64,000 nt of DNA from Deltaproteobacteria bacterium (GCA_012517315.1 JAAYVE010000017.1:62001-126000), one strand, 5' to 3'; counted from the stretch's first letter, positions 7,720 to 18,362 are shown. Made by a program: numbers and translations. The notes: generated from the letters alone by a model not told the origin.

Positions 7720-9660
7720 ATGGCCCTGAATCTGACTCAGAAGATTCTCCAGCAGCACCTTGTCGAGGGTGAACTCATCCCCGGCCGGGACATTGCCATT
7801 AGGGTCGACCATGTGCTCTTGCAGGATGCGACGGGAACCGTTGCCATGCTTGAATTCGAAGCACTGGGTATCCCTTCGGTGAGAGCCGAGCTGGCGGTGC
7901 AGTACGTGGATCACAACATCCTGCAGACGGACCACAAGAATGCGGATGACCACAAATATTTAAGAACGGCCTGTGCCCGTTACGGACTCTACTTCAGTCC
8001 GGCTGGAAATGGTGTTTCACACCAGGTGCACATGGAGCGTTTCGGGGTTCCCGGCAAGACGATTCTGGGAGCGGACAGCCACACGCCGGGAGCCGCCGGG
8101 ATTTCCATGCTGGGGATCGGCGCCGGCGGCCTGGACGTAGCCCTGGCAATGGCCGGTTTTCCCTACCATATGCCCTGCCCTCGCGTACTCGGAGTGACTT
8201 TGACAGGGGTTCTCCCAGACTGGGTGAGTGCGAAGGATGTGATCCTAGAGATGCTTCGCAGGTACGGAGTGAAGGGATGCCTGGGGAAAGTGGTGGAGTA
8301 CAGGGGGCCCGGGGTGCTGGGGCTGTCGGCCACCGACCGGGAAACCATCGGCAACATGGGAACCGAGCTGGGAGCTACTTCGTCCATTTTCCCATCGGAC
8401 GAGAACACCCTAACCTATCTGGAGGCACAGGGCCGGGGGGATGCCTGGGTCGCCTTGGAGGCTGATGAAGGCGCGGTGTACGACGAGGAGGATGCAATCG
8501 ACCTCTCCACCCTGGAACCGCTCATCGCCTGTCCCTCCTCTCCCGGAAACGTGGTGCCGGTGAGGGATGTGGCCGGAATCGGCGTGGATCAGGTCATTGT
8601 GGGGAGCAGCGTCAATTCCTCGTTCCGGGACCTCATGGTGGTGGCGAGGATTGTGGAGAATCGACGCGCCTTTGCCGGCACCTCCTTCCACATTAACCCC
8701 GGGAGCAGACAGGTGCTGGAAAACCTGGCCGCACAGGGGGGACTCATGGCACTGCTCCAGGCCGGAGCACGCATTCATGAACCGGGTTGCCTGGGGTGTA
8801 TCGGCATGGGCCAAGCGCCGGGAACAGGCGAGGTGAGCCTGAGAACCATGCCCAGGAACTTTCCGGGGCGATCGGGAACGAAGGATGACAAGGTCTACCT
8901 GTGTTCACCCGAGACCGCTGCTGCGGCCGCCCTCAAGGGGGTGATCACGGATCCCCGCGACCTGGCCCGGGAAATGAATTATCCGACGGTCCGGGACCCC
9001 GAAAAGTATATCGTCGACCTTCACTCCATCGTTCCGCCGGATGCGCACCCGGAGCGCATCGAGGTGGTTCGGGGCCCCAACATCAGGCCGCTCCCGGCCA
9101 TGGATCCCCTTCCTGATGACCTCCTAGCGGAGGTGGTGCTCAAGGTCGGGGACAATGTCTCCACCGACACCATCATGCCTGGGGGGAACAGGGTGCTTCC
9201 CCTTCGGTCCAATATCGAAGCCATCAGCGAGTTTGTCTACTCCCAGGTGGATCCTGAGTTTCACAGGCACTGCCAAGGGAAAGGGGCAGTAATCGTGGTG
9301 GGAGGGGAAAACTACGGTCAGGGTTCGAGCCGTGAACACGCCGCACTCGCTCCACGTTTCCTCGGGGTTCGAGCCAAGGTGGCCAAGAGTTTTGCAAGAA
9401 TTCACAAGGCAAATCTCTGCAATTTCGGCATCCTGCCGCTCACCCTGAAGAATGCCGGTGACTACGATCTCTTCCGGGTTGGAAGCAGAGTCCTTTGCCA
9501 GGGCATTCGGGAAAGGATCCGGCAGGGGGTTCGTGAACTTGCCATCCGGGTCGATGGAAAGATTGTCCACGTCCTCCTGGACGTCTCTGACCTGGAGAGG
9601 GAACATCTCCTGGCGGGAGGGAAACTGAACCACGTACGATCCCGGTTGATGGCAGGGTGA
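7720..9660 (+). CDS. acn: Aconitate hydratase (short ~650-aa type)
   Basis: 646 aa. It isomerises citrate to isocitrate through a [4Fe-4S] cluster. It belongs to the short aconitase group rather than the ~900-aa AcnA or AcnB. Motifs: GADSHTPGAAG for the first active-site loop, the cluster region GCLGCIGMGQAPGTGEVS with the NRNFxGR-like segment PRNFPGRSGT, and the swivel domain GGENYGQGSSREHAALAPRFLG. The start at 7720 (MALNLTQKIL) matches the family N-terminus and has GAGG about 8 nt upstream. It is the first gene of a co-directional TCA block: acn, gltA, sdhA, sdhB, fumC. Confidence 0.95.
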   Translation: MALNLTQKILQQHLVEGELIPGRDIAIRVDHVLLQDATGTVAMLEFEALGIPSVRAELAVQYVDHNILQTDHKNADDHKYLRTACARYGLYFSPAGNGVSHQVHMERFGVPGKTILGADSHTPGAAGISMLGIGAGGLDVALAMAGFPYHMPCPRVLGVTLTGVLPDWVSAKDVILEMLRRYGVKGCLGKVVEYRGPGVLGLSATDRETIGNMGTELGATSSIFPSDENTLTYLEAQGRGDAWVALEADEGAVYDEEDAIDLSTLEPLIACPSSPGNVVPVRDVAGIGVDQVIVGSSVNSSFRDLMVVARIVENRRAFAGTSFHINPGSRQVLENLAAQGGLMALLQAGARIHEPGCLGCIGMGQAPGTGEVSLRTMPRNFPGRSGTKDDKVYLCSPETAAAAALKGVITDPRDLAREMNYPTVRDPEKYIVDLHSIVPPDAHPERIEVVRGPNIRPLPAMDPLPDDLLAEVVLKVGDNVSTDTIMPGGNRVLPLRSNIEAISEFVYSQVDPEFHRHCQGKGAVIVVGGENYGQGSSREHAALAPRFLGVRAKVAKSFARIHKANLCNFGILPLTLKNAGDYDLFRVGSRVLCQGIRERIRQGVRELAIRVDGKIVHVLLDVSDLEREHLLAGGKLNHVRSRLMAG

Positions 9661-9739
9661 TGGGGAAGTGTCGGGGGGAGGCTGAGAAAACAATGCTTGA
9701 TTCTCCTTCGCCGGGGAGTGGGTTGATACGGAGGTCGTC

Positions 9740-10930
9740 ATGGCTGGCGAGGTGCGATACAAGAACATAGGACTGCGGGGTGTGACGGTTGCGGATACAA
9801 AGATCAGTTACATCGACGGCGAAAACGGGGTTCTCATTTATCGAGGCTTCCGCATCGAAGATTTGGCGGAGAAATCCACCTTTCCCGAAACGGCTTGGAT
9901 GCTGCTCCATGGGCCTTTGCCGAGTTCTGGGGAGCTTCGCCGATTCGAAGAACAGCTCAGGGCGGAAAGGGTCCTTCCCCCCTTTGTCCTGCAGAGTCTC
10001 AAACTTTGGCCGAAAGAGTCGGACCCCATGGACGTGCTTCAGGCGTCGGTGCCGATGCTCGCCATGGCTGACCCGGACCTCCGGGACGAGAGCCGTGACG
10101 CCAATGTGAGGAAAGCCATCCGCCTCATTGCGAGGATTCCGGCCTTGATGGCCGCCTGGCACCGCATCCGGCAGGAACTGGATCCCGTGCCTCCCAACGA
10201 TGATCTGCCCCATGCAGCCAATTTCCTTTGGCAGCTGACAGGTCTTAAACCGGACGAGGATGCGGCACGGGACCTGGACGTCTGTCTCATCCTCCATGCG
10301 GACCACACGTTCAATGCCTCCACTTTCGCCTGCCGTGAGGTGGTTTCCACGCAGGCCCATATGTACGCGGGGGTGGCTGCCGGCGTGGGTGCCCTCTCGG
10401 GCAGCCTCCATGGGGGAGCCAACGCCAGGGTCATGGAGATGCTCTTCCAGGTGGAGAAAACGGTCCGGTCGGAGGATGAGGTTGGCGATTGGGTTCGGGG
10501 GCGATTGGACGCCGGGGAGAAGATCATGGGCATGGGCCACGCCGTCTACAAGACTGTCGATCCTCGATCGAAGGTCCTGAAGCAAATGTCCCGGCGGCTT
10601 TCCCAAAAAACAGGCTGCGAGCACTGGTACCGCCTGCTCACCCGGATCGAGGAAGAGGGCCTCCGGGAGTTCGAAAAACGGGGGAAGAGCAACATCAAGC
10701 CCAACGTTGATTTCTACAGCGGATCAGTCTACTACCTGATCGGCATCCCGGTGGATCTCATGACACCTGTCTTTGCCATGTCCAGAATCGCGGGATGGTG
10801 CGCTCATATCCTGGAAGAGAAGTTTGCGGAGGCCCAGGGAAAACCGGCCCTCTATCGCCCGCAGGCAGAGTATGTGGGGGACTACTGCGGTCCCGTGGGT
10901 TGCGTGTACCAGCCCAGGGAGAAGCGGTGA
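9740..10930 (+). CDS. gltA: Citrate synthase
   Basis: 396 aa, type I/II short citrate synthase fold condensing oxaloacetate and acetyl-CoA. Visible active-site motifs are [11 protein letters not shown] (first His), [20 protein letters not shown] (catalytic His plus substrate Arg) and [11 protein letters not shown] (catalytic Asp). The ATG at 9740 has a GGAGGT ribosome-binding site at 9730-9735. A 2-methylcitrate synthase role cannot be excluded from sequence alone, but the position between aconitase and the succinate dehydrogenase-like pair favours the TCA cycle. About 106 bp separate it from sdhA. Confidence 0.94.
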   Translation: MAGEVRYKNIGLRGVTVADTKISYIDGENGVLIYRGFRIEDLAEKSTFPETAWMLLHGPLPSSGELRRFEEQLRAERVLPPFVLQSLKLWPKESDPMDVLQASVPMLAMADPDLRDESRDANVRKAIRLIARIPALMAAWHRIRQELDPVPPNDDLPHAANFLWQLTGLKPDEDAARDLDVCLILHADHTFNASTFACREVVSTQAHMYAGVAAGVGALSGSLHGGANARVMEMLFQVEKTVRSEDEVGDWVRGRLDAGEKIMGMGHAVYKTVDPRSKVLKQMSRRLSQKTGCEHWYRLLTRIEEEGLREFEKRGKSNIKPNVDFYSGSVYYLIGIPVDLMTPVFAMSRIAGWCAHILEEKFAEAQGKPALYRPQAEYVGDYCGPVGCVYQPREKR

Positions 10931-11036
10931 CCTCCGTTTCGTACCGAGTTGCGTTCAAGTTGTTGATGGGGAAGATCCCAAGACTGGAAAACCCCCTGCG
11001 GACGCAGCGCAATGGCGGGGCATAAGGGGGAATCAA

Positions 11037-12758
11037 ATGGTCTTCAAACATGATATTGTCGTTGTGGGCGCGGGTCTGGCGGGGCTTAGGGCTGCCCTGG
11101 AAGCGGCGAACAGCGGAGAGGTGGCGCTTATAAGCAAGGTTTATCCCACGCGCTCCCATTCGGGGGCTGCACAGGGGGGCATTGCGGCGGCCCTGGGAAA
11201 CGAGGAGCCGGATTCGTGGGAGTGGCACATGTACGACACCGTCAAGGGGGGAGACTACTTGACGGACCAGGACGTGGCGGAAATCCTAGCCAGGGATGCC
11301 CCGAGGGCCGTCTACGAACTGGAGCACTGGGGAGTGCCCTTCAACAGGACCGCTGAAGGGAAGATCGCCCAAAGGGCATTTGGCGGCCATACCCGGGAAT
11401 TCGGCAAGGGTCCTGTCAAGCGGGCCTGTTACGCGGCCGACCGAAGCGGTCGTGTCATGATGGACACCCTCTATTTCGAGGCGGTCAGAAGAGGGGTCAG
11501 GATCTATTCCGAGTTTCAGATGCTTGACCTCATCATGGTTGCAGGCAGGGTGGCGGGAATTGTCGTGTATGAGTTGGCCACCGGTGAAGTCCATTGTTTT
11601 CACAGTCGGATCGTGCTCCTTTCCACTGGGGGATTCGGAAAGGTATTTCGAACCACCAGCAATTGTTTTGCCAACACGGGCGACGGGGTGTACCTGGCCT
11701 ACCGCTCCGGAATTCCCTTGGAAGACATGGAATTCGTGCAGTTTCATCCCACCGGAATCTATGGCCTCGGGGTGCTCATCAGCGAAGCGGCCCGAGGGGA
11801 GGGGGGAATTCTGCGCAACGGCTCAGGGGAGGCTTTCATGGAGCGGTATGCCCCGACGATCAAGGATCTGGCACCCAGGGACATGGTTTCCAGGGCGATT
11901 CACATGGAGATCCTGCAGGGGCGTGGTATCGACGGCAGGGACTTCGTCCACCTGGATTTGACGCACCTCGGGGAAAAACGCCTGAGGGAGAGGCTCTCGG
12001 ACATCTCTTCTTTCGTTAGGATTTACCTCGGCATCGACCCGGCCAGGGATCCGATTCCCGTGCGGCCCACATGCCATTACATGATGGGGGGAATCCCCAC
12101 GGATCTGGATGGAAGAGTCCTGGATGCTCATCACCGTCCCGTGCCGGGGCTTTTTGCCGCGGGGGAGTGCGCTTGCCTTTCCCTCCACGGTGCCAACCGG
12201 CTTGGGTGCAACTCGCTTCTGGATCTGGTGGTTTTCGGGCGAAGGGCGGGAGAGGCGATGGCCACGTCCTTGGGAGAACTGGAATGGGAGGATCTGCCAA
12301 GGAATGCCCAGGATCCCGCCGTGTCACGGATGAAGCGGGTGCTGGACCGCAGGGAGGGAGATCGGGCCGGGGTGATCCGTGCGTCTCTTCAGAAGACCAT
12401 GACGGAGAACTGCTCGGTGTTCCGCCGGGAAGGTTCCCTCGAAAAGGCCTTGACGGAAATTCGCCGGCTGATGGATCAATACAGGCGCGTGAAAGTGGAC
12501 AATCGGGGCAAACGCTTCAATGCGGACCTCCTGGAGGCACTCGAACTGGAGAGTCTCCTGGGCCTTGCAGAAGTCATCGTCGTTTCCGCGAAGGCGAGGC
12601 AGGAGAGCCGCGGTGCCCATTACCGGGAGGATTTTCCCGAGCGGGACGATGGCGGGTGGCTGAAACACACGCTTGTGCGAAAAACCGGCGAAGACCCGGA
12701 AGTGTTTTTCAAGTCGGTGAGGATTACGCGCTTCGAGCCCAAAGCGAGGACCTACTGA
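11037..12758 (+). CDS. sdhA: Succinate dehydrogenase/fumarate reductase flavoprotein subunit
   Basis: 573 aa. The ATG at 11037 follows AGGGGG. The FAD-binding glycine motif [13 protein letters not shown] is at the N-terminus. The covalent-FAD site is the His of the conserved block [14 protein letters not shown]. Substrate and active-site motifs are [32 protein letters not shown] and [22 protein letters not shown]. It oxidises succinate to fumarate, or the reverse, with the Fe-S subunit encoded 1 bp downstream. No membrane-anchor (cytochrome b) gene lies between gltA and sdhA or after sdhB, unlike most sdhCAB or frdCAB operons. Confidence 0.94.
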   Translation: MVFKHDIVVVGAGLAGLRAALEAANSGEVALISKVYPTRSHSGAAQGGIAAALGNEEPDSWEWHMYDTVKGGDYLTDQDVAEILARDAPRAVYELEHWGVPFNRTAEGKIAQRAFGGHTREFGKGPVKRACYAADRSGRVMMDTLYFEAVRRGVRIYSEFQMLDLIMVAGRVAGIVVYELATGEVHCFHSRIVLLSTGGFGKVFRTTSNCFANTGDGVYLAYRSGIPLEDMEFVQFHPTGIYGLGVLISEAARGEGGILRNGSGEAFMERYAPTIKDLAPRDMVSRAIHMEILQGRGIDGRDFVHLDLTHLGEKRLRERLSDISSFVRIYLGIDPARDPIPVRPTCHYMMGGIPTDLDGRVLDAHHRPVPGLFAAGECACLSLHGANRLGCNSLLDLVVFGRRAGEAMATSLGELEWEDLPRNAQDPAVSRMKRVLDRREGDRAGVIRASLQKTMTENCSVFRREGSLEKALTEIRRLMDQYRRVKVDNRGKRFNADLLEALELESLLGLAEVIVVSAKARQESRGAHYREDFPERDDGGWLKHTLVRKTGEDPEVFFKSVRITRFEPKARTY

Positions 12759-12759
12759 A

Positions 12760-13470
12760 ATGGAGATGCGATTCAGGATCTTTCGATACGATCCGAAAGT
12801 GGACCGGGAGCCGGTGTACCGCAACTATCTGGTTTCGGCTGAACCGGAGGAACGGATCCTCGACTGTCTGAACCGGATCCGGTGGGAGCAGGACGGGACG
12901 TTGAGTTACCGCATGTCCTGCGGCCATGGGGTTTGCGGCTCTGATGGCATGCGCATCAACGGACGGTGTGCCTTGGCCTGCCAGAAACTGGTGAAGGACT
13001 ACCTGGGTTCTGAAGTGGTGGTGGAGCCCCTTCCCTTTTTCAAGGTGCTCAAGGACCTGGTGGTGGACGTGGATGGCTTCCTGTCCGGGGTCATGTACTT
13101 CCGCCCGTATCTGATCAGCTCTGCAGCCCCCCCTCCTCGCGAAAGAAGCCAGTCCCCCGAGGAACGCAAGAAGGTGGAGGAGGTCATCCGATGCATCCTG
13201 TGTGCCTGCTGCACGGGTTCTTGCCCCGTGATGGCCGAAAACGAGCAGTACGTGGGACCCGCTGCCCTTGTGTGGGCTTATCGCACCATCTTCGACTCCA
13301 GGGATGACCTCAAGCTGGAGCGTCTTGAGGCTGTGAACTCCCAAAAAGGGGTATGGGCCTGTGTGAATCACTTAGAGTGCACCCGGGCCTGCCCCAAGGA
13401 GATTCCTGTCACCAAGTGCATCAACACGCTGAAAAGGGAGATCGAAAAGCATCGGTCGGGCAAACCTTGA
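12760..13470 (+). CDS. sdhB: Succinate dehydrogenase/fumarate reductase iron-sulfur subunit
   Basis: 236 aa, starting one base after the sdhA stop. The [2Fe-2S] motif is SCGHGVCGSDGMRINGRCALAC, with Asp at the third ligand position as in E. coli SdhB. The [4Fe-4S] motif is CILCACCTGSCPVM, and the [3Fe-4S] motif ends CTRACPKEIPVTKCI. This subunit carries electrons between SdhA and a quinone-binding membrane anchor, which is not encoded nearby. Length and motifs fit SdhB/FrdB rather than the longer thiol:fumarate reductase TfrB. Confidence 0.94.
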   Translation: MEMRFRIFRYDPKVDREPVYRNYLVSAEPEERILDCLNRIRWEQDGTLSYRMSCGHGVCGSDGMRINGRCALACQKLVKDYLGSEVVVEPLPFFKVLKDLVVDVDGFLSGVMYFRPYLISSAAPPPRERSQSPEERKKVEEVIRCILCACCTGSCPVMAENEQYVGPAALVWAYRTIFDSRDDLKLERLEAVNSQKGVWACVNHLECTRACPKEIPVTKCINTLKREIEKHRSGKP

Positions 13471-13514
13471 GGGGGGTGCCGACTTTTTGCTTTTTTTGAA
13501 GCAAGGGCTGCAAG

Positions 13515-14903
13515 TTGGAAACGGGCCGGCGAAAAGAAGAGGACGCCCTGGGGGTTGTTTTTGTGCCTGAGGAAGCCTACTACGGAGCGCAGACCCAAAG
13601 AGCCGTGGAGAATTTCCCGGTAAGCGGGCTGAAGTTCCCCCCCGTGTTCATCCGGTGCCTTGGGCTCATCAAGAAGCACGCCGCTGCGGTCAACGGAGAA
13701 CTGGGTCTGCTGGATACCCGCTTGGCCCAGGCTATTGTGTCAGCGGCCCACGAGGTGGCGGAAGGCGGATATGTCGACCAGTTTGTGCTGGACGTCTTCC
13801 AGACGGGTTCCGGAACCTCCACCAACATGAATGCCAATGAAGTCATAGCGGGCAGGGCCAACGAGATTCTCACGGGCAAAAGAGGGGGCAAGTTCCCCGT
13901 TCATCCAAACGACCATGTGAACCTCGGCCAGTCCAGCAACGATGTGATTCCATCCACCATTCATATCTCCGCCGTGTTGGGAATTCGGGACGACCTGCTC
14001 CCCGGTCTGGAAGCGCTTCGACATGTCTTGGTGGAAAAGTCCAGGGAGTTCAGCGGGGTGGTGAAGATCGGCAGGACTCACCTGCAGGATGCGGTTCCCA
14101 TCAGCCTTGGCCGGGAGTTCGGCGCCTACGGGACGCAAATCCAAGAAGGCATGCGGAGGCTGAAAAGGACCCTCGGTGGTCTTTCATCCCTCGCTCTGGG
14201 GGGAACCGCCGTGGGAAACGGGCTGAACACCCATCCGTCGTTCGCACAAGGCGTTATCCGGCTTCTCTCCCGTGAGACGGAATGGGATTTCCGGGAAGCC
14301 GAGGATCATTTCCAGGCGCAGGCGTCCATGGATGCGGTGGTGGAAGCGAGCGGCGCCTTGCGCAGCGTTGCCGTGAGCCTCAGCAAGATCGCCAATGACA
14401 TCAGGTGGCTGGCTTCCGGTCCCAGGTGCGGGTTGGGAGAGATCGAAATCCCTTCTCTCCAGCCGGGTTCGTCCATTATGCCGGGGAAGGTGAACCCCGT
14501 GATCCCGGAGGTGATCCTCCAGGTCAGCGCCCAGGTCATGGGAAATGACCTGAGCATTGCCTTGGGTGGGCAGGGGGGGATCTTCGAGTTGAACACGATG
14601 ATGCCTCTCATGGCGTATAATCTCTTGCAGTCGATCCAATTGATCGCATCAGGAGCGAGGCTTTTCGCGACGAAATGCGTGGAGGGAATCACGGCCAACG
14701 AGGAACGATGCCGTTCTCTCATTGAGGGAAGCCTCGCCCTTTCGACTTACCTGGTTCCTCTCCTGGGTTACGACGGAGCCGCCTCCATCGCCGAGGAGGC
14801 TCACCGCACGGGGCGAACCATACGGCAGGTTCTCCTGAGCAGGGGGATCATGGGTGAGGATGCGATTGACGCCTTGTTTCAGCAGATTTACTCTGAAGGA
14901 TGA
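13515..14903 (+). CDS. fumC: Fumarate hydratase, class II
   Basis: 462 aa. Reversible hydration of fumarate to malate. The start is a TTG at 13515; no ATG is available near the conserved N-terminus (VPEEAYYGAQTQRAVENFP), and AAGGG lies about 8 nt upstream. Family landmarks: TGSGTSTNMNANEVI, HPNDHVNLGQSSNDVIPS, KIGRTHLQDAVPI and the fumarase/aspartase signature GSSIMPGKVNPV. Aspartase or argininosuccinate lyase is less likely given the TCA neighbours. It is the last gene of the block. Confidence 0.93.
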   Translation: METGRRKEEDALGVVFVPEEAYYGAQTQRAVENFPVSGLKFPPVFIRCLGLIKKHAAAVNGELGLLDTRLAQAIVSAAHEVAEGGYVDQFVLDVFQTGSGTSTNMNANEVIAGRANEILTGKRGGKFPVHPNDHVNLGQSSNDVIPSTIHISAVLGIRDDLLPGLEALRHVLVEKSREFSGVVKIGRTHLQDAVPISLGREFGAYGTQIQEGMRRLKRTLGGLSSLALGGTAVGNGLNTHPSFAQGVIRLLSRETEWDFREAEDHFQAQASMDAVVEASGALRSVAVSLSKIANDIRWLASGPRCGLGEIEIPSLQPGSSIMPGKVNPVIPEVILQVSAQVMGNDLSIALGGQGGIFELNTMMPLMAYNLLQSIQLIASGARLFATKCVEGITANEERCRSLIEGSLALSTYLVPLLGYDGAASIAEEAHRTGRTIRQVLLSRGIMGEDAIDALFQQIYSEG

Positions 14904-14953
14904 TTTTTTCCCGGAAACCGGATTTCTTGTAGAAAACTCGGGAGGTTGACCCG

Positions 14954-15898
14954 TTGAATTTCTCTTCCCTGGTGCAGCCAAGCGGGTTTGCACGCATCAG
15001 GCTTTTTCTTGCTCTTTCCAGAACGCCCCACGGCCTCCTGGACATGGCCACTCCGGCACTGGGGGCCGTCATCTGCCTGGGAACCATCCCGCCGCTTCAG
15101 ATGGTCTTCCTGGGCTTGCTGACGGCCTTTGCAGGCTACACAGCGGTCTACGCCCTCAACGACGTGGTGGACTACAGGGTGGACCGGGAGAAGATCGCCC
15201 GGTTCGGTCTTCCCGCTTCCATGAACGATTTGGATGCGGTGTACGCCCGTCATCCCCTTGCCCAGGGATTGCTCACCTTGAGGGAGGGTCTTTGGTGGAC
15301 CTTCGCCTGGGGGATGGTGGCCTTTGTGGGAGCTTATGCCCTGAACCCGGTATGTGCCTTGATTTTTGCCGCAGGGTGTGCGGCGGAGGTTGTCTATTGC
15401 ACGATGCTCAGGGTGAGTGCCCTGCGCACGGTGGTGAGTGGGGGTGTCAAGACGGCGGGGGCTTTGGCGGCAGTCTTTGCGGTGGTTCCCAATCCCCCCC
15501 TCCTCTTTCTGGTGGTGCTTTTCCTGTGGCTTTTTTTCTGGGAGATAGGGGGACAGAACATTCCCAACGACTGGACCGATCTCGAGGAGGACCGGGAGTT
15601 GGATGCGGAAACCATTCCTGTGCGGTTCGGTACGGAAGGTTCTGCCTTGCTCATCGCGGCGGCTCTGGCCATTGCGACCGTCCTCAGCCTCTTCATTTAC
15701 TGGACGACTCCTGCAAAGCTGCATCCCGCCTATCTCCCTGGATCCTTGTTGGTGGGGGTCTTTCTCCTGATTCTCCCGGCGCGGGATCTGTACCGGGAGA
15801 GATCTGTCGGCTCGGCTGCGGCCCTGTTCAACAGGGCGAGCTATTATCCTGTCTGCATGTTGGTCGTTGTGCTGGTCAGCTGTATCTTTGCCGGGTAG
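14954..15898 (+). CDS. UbiA-family prenyltransferase (integral membrane)
   Basis: 314 aa with about eight hydrophobic segments. Two Asp-rich motifs typical of the UbiA superfamily are present: NDVVDYRVDREK and NDWTDLEEDRELD. The start is a TTG at 14954, chosen because a perfect GGAGGT sits at 14941-14946 with proper spacing and no ATG is near. Members attach polyprenyl chains to aromatic or other acceptors (quinones, haem, archaeal-type lipids). Which substrate is used here is unknown; menaquinone or 4-hydroxybenzoate chemistry is possible. It follows fumC by about 50 bp and may belong to the same transcript. Confidence 0.85.
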   Translation: MNFSSLVQPSGFARIRLFLALSRTPHGLLDMATPALGAVICLGTIPPLQMVFLGLLTAFAGYTAVYALNDVVDYRVDREKIARFGLPASMNDLDAVYARHPLAQGLLTLREGLWWTFAWGMVAFVGAYALNPVCALIFAAGCAAEVVYCTMLRVSALRTVVSGGVKTAGALAAVFAVVPNPPLLFLVVLFLWLFFWEIGGQNIPNDWTDLEEDRELDAETIPVRFGTEGSALLIAAALAIATVLSLFIYWTTPAKLHPAYLPGSLLVGVFLLILPARDLYRERSVGSAAALFNRASYYPVCMLVVVLVSCIFAG

Positions 15899-16003
15899 GC
15901 CCCGCTCGTTTTCGTCATTTTCCCAAACAGTGCGAGACTGGGGCAAGAAGACATCCCGGCGTTCACCGCACCGACGCAAGCCCTTTCCCAAAGGTAGGCC
16001 CGC

Positions 16004-18271
16004 ATGCATCGTCGCTTCAGAAAAGCGATTCTTACGGGGCTGCTCACCGGGTTCGCCGGCTTCCTCGCGCTCGTTTCTTCCCTGGGGAACGAACTTGAGG
16101 AGGATCTCGGTCTACATTTTCTCTTCAAATTGCGGGGCGAACGGCAGGCTCCCCAGGACGTCCTCATTGTGAACATGGACACGGAGTCCGCCCAGAACCT
16201 GAGCCTGCTGTCCAGGGCCGAAAAGTGGCCCCGGTCCCTCCATGCGTCCGTCGTTCAGACACTCCGGCAGGAGGGCGCGAAGATCATCGTTTTCGACATT
16301 TTTTTCGAAGAACCGAGATCCGGTGACGAGGACGTTTTGTTCGCAAATGCCATGAAGGAGGCCGGCAACGTCCTGCTCTGCCAGTCCCTGAGGCATGATT
16401 CGATGGCTGTCGCGGGTGCTCGGGGGGAGGGAAAGGACCTTATCAGCCTGGAAAAGCTGGTTTCTCCGGTTGCCCTGCTGGGGGAGTCGGCTTTGGGGGC
16501 CGCTCCGTTCCCACTTCCTAAGGTGCCGGTGAAAGTGAGCAGGTACTGGACATTCAAGGCGGAATCGGGAGACCGGCCGTCCCTGCCTGTCCTGGCCTTT
16601 CATGCGTACACTGCAGAGGTGCACCGGGAGTTTTTTTCCATCCTGTCCTCCGTTGCGGGAAGCGAAATGGCGGGTTTGCCCGACTCCTATGGAAGCCTAC
16701 GCCCTGGGGGAAACCTGGAGAGGGTGGTCCAGGCCGTTAGGGAAATCTTTCTCAGGAGTCCCGAAATTGGGAGGCGCATGATGGAGCGCCTGGAGCACGT
16801 TTCATCAAAAAGCATGGACCGGAGAAAACTGGGGCTGCTCAAAGGACTCGTCAACATGTACCGTGCTCCCGATCACGCCTATTTCAATTTTTACGGCTCC
16901 CCCGGGCACATGGAAACAGTCCCCTATCATGTGATCTTGCAAGGGCGCAACCATTCTGCAGATTCCAGCCCATGGCCGGAAGTGAGGGGAAAAGCCGTCT
17001 TCATCGGCCTCTCCCAATTGGTCAGACCCGAACAGAGGGATGGTTTCTACACCGCCTTTTCCCAGCCGACCGGCATCGACATGAGCGGTGTGGAAATCGC
17101 GGCGACGGCTTTTGCCAATCTTCTTGAGTCAAGCCATCTGGAACCCCTTCAAGGTGTTTACCAGGCAGTTCTGGTGGTGGGATGGGGTGCCTTGCTCTCT
17201 GCTGTCTGCTGGGGTCTCTCGATGCCCCGTGCGGCGCTTTGCAGCGTGTTGGCAGGTAGTGTCTACATGGCGGCGGCCCACAGGGCATTTGTGGCGAGCG
17301 CAATTTGGCTCCCCATTGTGGTACCCCTCCTGGTGCAGATTCCCTTAACATTCTTCGGCGTTCTCTGGTGGAAGTACCTGGATACCCACAGGGAACGTGA
17401 GACGATCCGCCGAGCATTCGGGTTTTATCTTCCCGACAGGGTCGTCGATGAGATCTCCAAGGGAATGGGAAGCTTCCCCCTGTCCGGGAAGACTGTCCAT
17501 GGCACGTGCCTTTCGACGGATGCAGAGCAGTATGCGCGCTTGTCGGAACTCATGAGTCCGGATGCATTGAGGGATTACCTGAACCGTTACTACGAGGCGA
17601 TTTTTGCGCCCGTGAGAAGTCGCGGGGGAATCGTATCGGACGTGGTGGGGGATTCCATGATGGCCGTGTGGGCCACCTCCAGCCCTGATAGAGGATTGAG
17701 GATGGAGGCCTGCCTGGCTGCCCTGGAGATCGATACTGCCGTGAAGCGTTTTTGCGAAGCGGAGTGCGGTAGCCTCCACAGGTTGTCGACCCGAATCGGG
17801 CTGCACACGGGCAGCATCTCCTTGGGAAACGTTGGTGGGATCGACCATTTTGAATACCGAGCGGTGGGCGATGTGGTGAACACGGCCTCCCGTATCGAGC
17901 GTCTGAACAAGCTTCTGGGAACGCGCATTCTCCTGTCCAGAGAGGTCATCGATGGATTGGAAGGATTGCTTTGGAGGGATTTGGGGAGCTTCGTCCTGCC
18001 CGGCAAATCGAACCCTGTTGTCATCTATGAACTTATGGCGTTGGAGGCGAAAGCCCGGGAGGACCAATTGCGCCTGTTCGATCTGTTCAGAAGCGGGATG
18101 GCCTCCTGTCGCAGAGAGTCCTGGAAAGAGGCGATGGGCTTCTTTAGGAAGTGCCTGGAAATCTCTCCGAAAGATGGGCCGTCCCGGTTCTACTTTCACA
18201 CCTGCCGGGAGTTCATTGCAAAGGGTACGGCATCGCGATGGGAGGGCGTTCATGTTGTGAATGGCAAATGA
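16004..18271 (+). CDS. CHASE2-domain adenylate/guanylate cyclase
   Basis: 755 aa. One N-terminal membrane helix (~8-26), a periplasmic CHASE2 sensor domain (~40-370, with VLIVNMDTES and IIVFDIFFEEP), three closely spaced membrane helices (~380-460), then a class III nucleotide cyclase domain (~490-660). The two metal-binding aspartates are visible at D506 (LSTDAEQYARLSE) and D550 (GDSMMAVW). Later active-site segments are RIGLHTGSISLGNVG and YRAVGDVVNTASRIERLN. A C-terminal ~90-residue helical tail follows. Start ATG 16004 has AAAGGTAGG upstream. It should make cAMP (or cGMP) in response to an envelope signal. The next gene, 91 bp away, encodes a FecR-TPR-barrel protein, a likely functional partner. 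Confidence 0.9.
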   Translation: MHRRFRKAILTGLLTGFAGFLALVSSLGNELEEDLGLHFLFKLRGERQAPQDVLIVNMDTESAQNLSLLSRAEKWPRSLHASVVQTLRQEGAKIIVFDIFFEEPRSGDEDVLFANAMKEAGNVLLCQSLRHDSMAVAGARGEGKDLISLEKLVSPVALLGESALGAAPFPLPKVPVKVSRYWTFKAESGDRPSLPVLAFHAYTAEVHREFFSILSSVAGSEMAGLPDSYGSLRPGGNLERVVQAVREIFLRSPEIGRRMMERLEHVSSKSMDRRKLGLLKGLVNMYRAPDHAYFNFYGSPGHMETVPYHVILQGRNHSADSSPWPEVRGKAVFIGLSQLVRPEQRDGFYTAFSQPTGIDMSGVEIAATAFANLLESSHLEPLQGVYQAVLVVGWGALLSAVCWGLSMPRAALCSVLAGSVYMAAAHRAFVASAIWLPIVVPLLVQIPLTFFGVLWWKYLDTHRERETIRRAFGFYLPDRVVDEISKGMGSFPLSGKTVHGTCLSTDAEQYARLSELMSPDALRDYLNRYYEAIFAPVRSRGGIVSDVVGDSMMAVWATSSPDRGLRMEACLAALEIDTAVKRFCEAECGSLHRLSTRIGLHTGSISLGNVGGIDHFEYRAVGDVVNTASRIERLNKLLGTRILLSREVIDGLEGLLWRDLGSFVLPGKSNPVVIYELMALEAKAREDQLRLFDLFRSGMASCRRESWKEAMGFFRKCLEISPKDGPSRFYFHTCREFIAKGTASRWEGVHVVNGK

Positions 18272-18362
18272 TCCTCTGAAACGGCCATCATCTTCGAGCG
18301 GGAATTAAAATGGAGCTTGCTGTCTTTCTCTCTGGGATGCGATTGGGAAAACAGGGGGGGGT

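Noticed and set aside
10773-11036. N-terminal extension of sdhA overlapping gltA
   Set aside because: The conserved FAD-binding N-terminus begins at 11037 with its own ribosome-binding site; the extension lies in gltA's other frame and encodes no anchor subunit.
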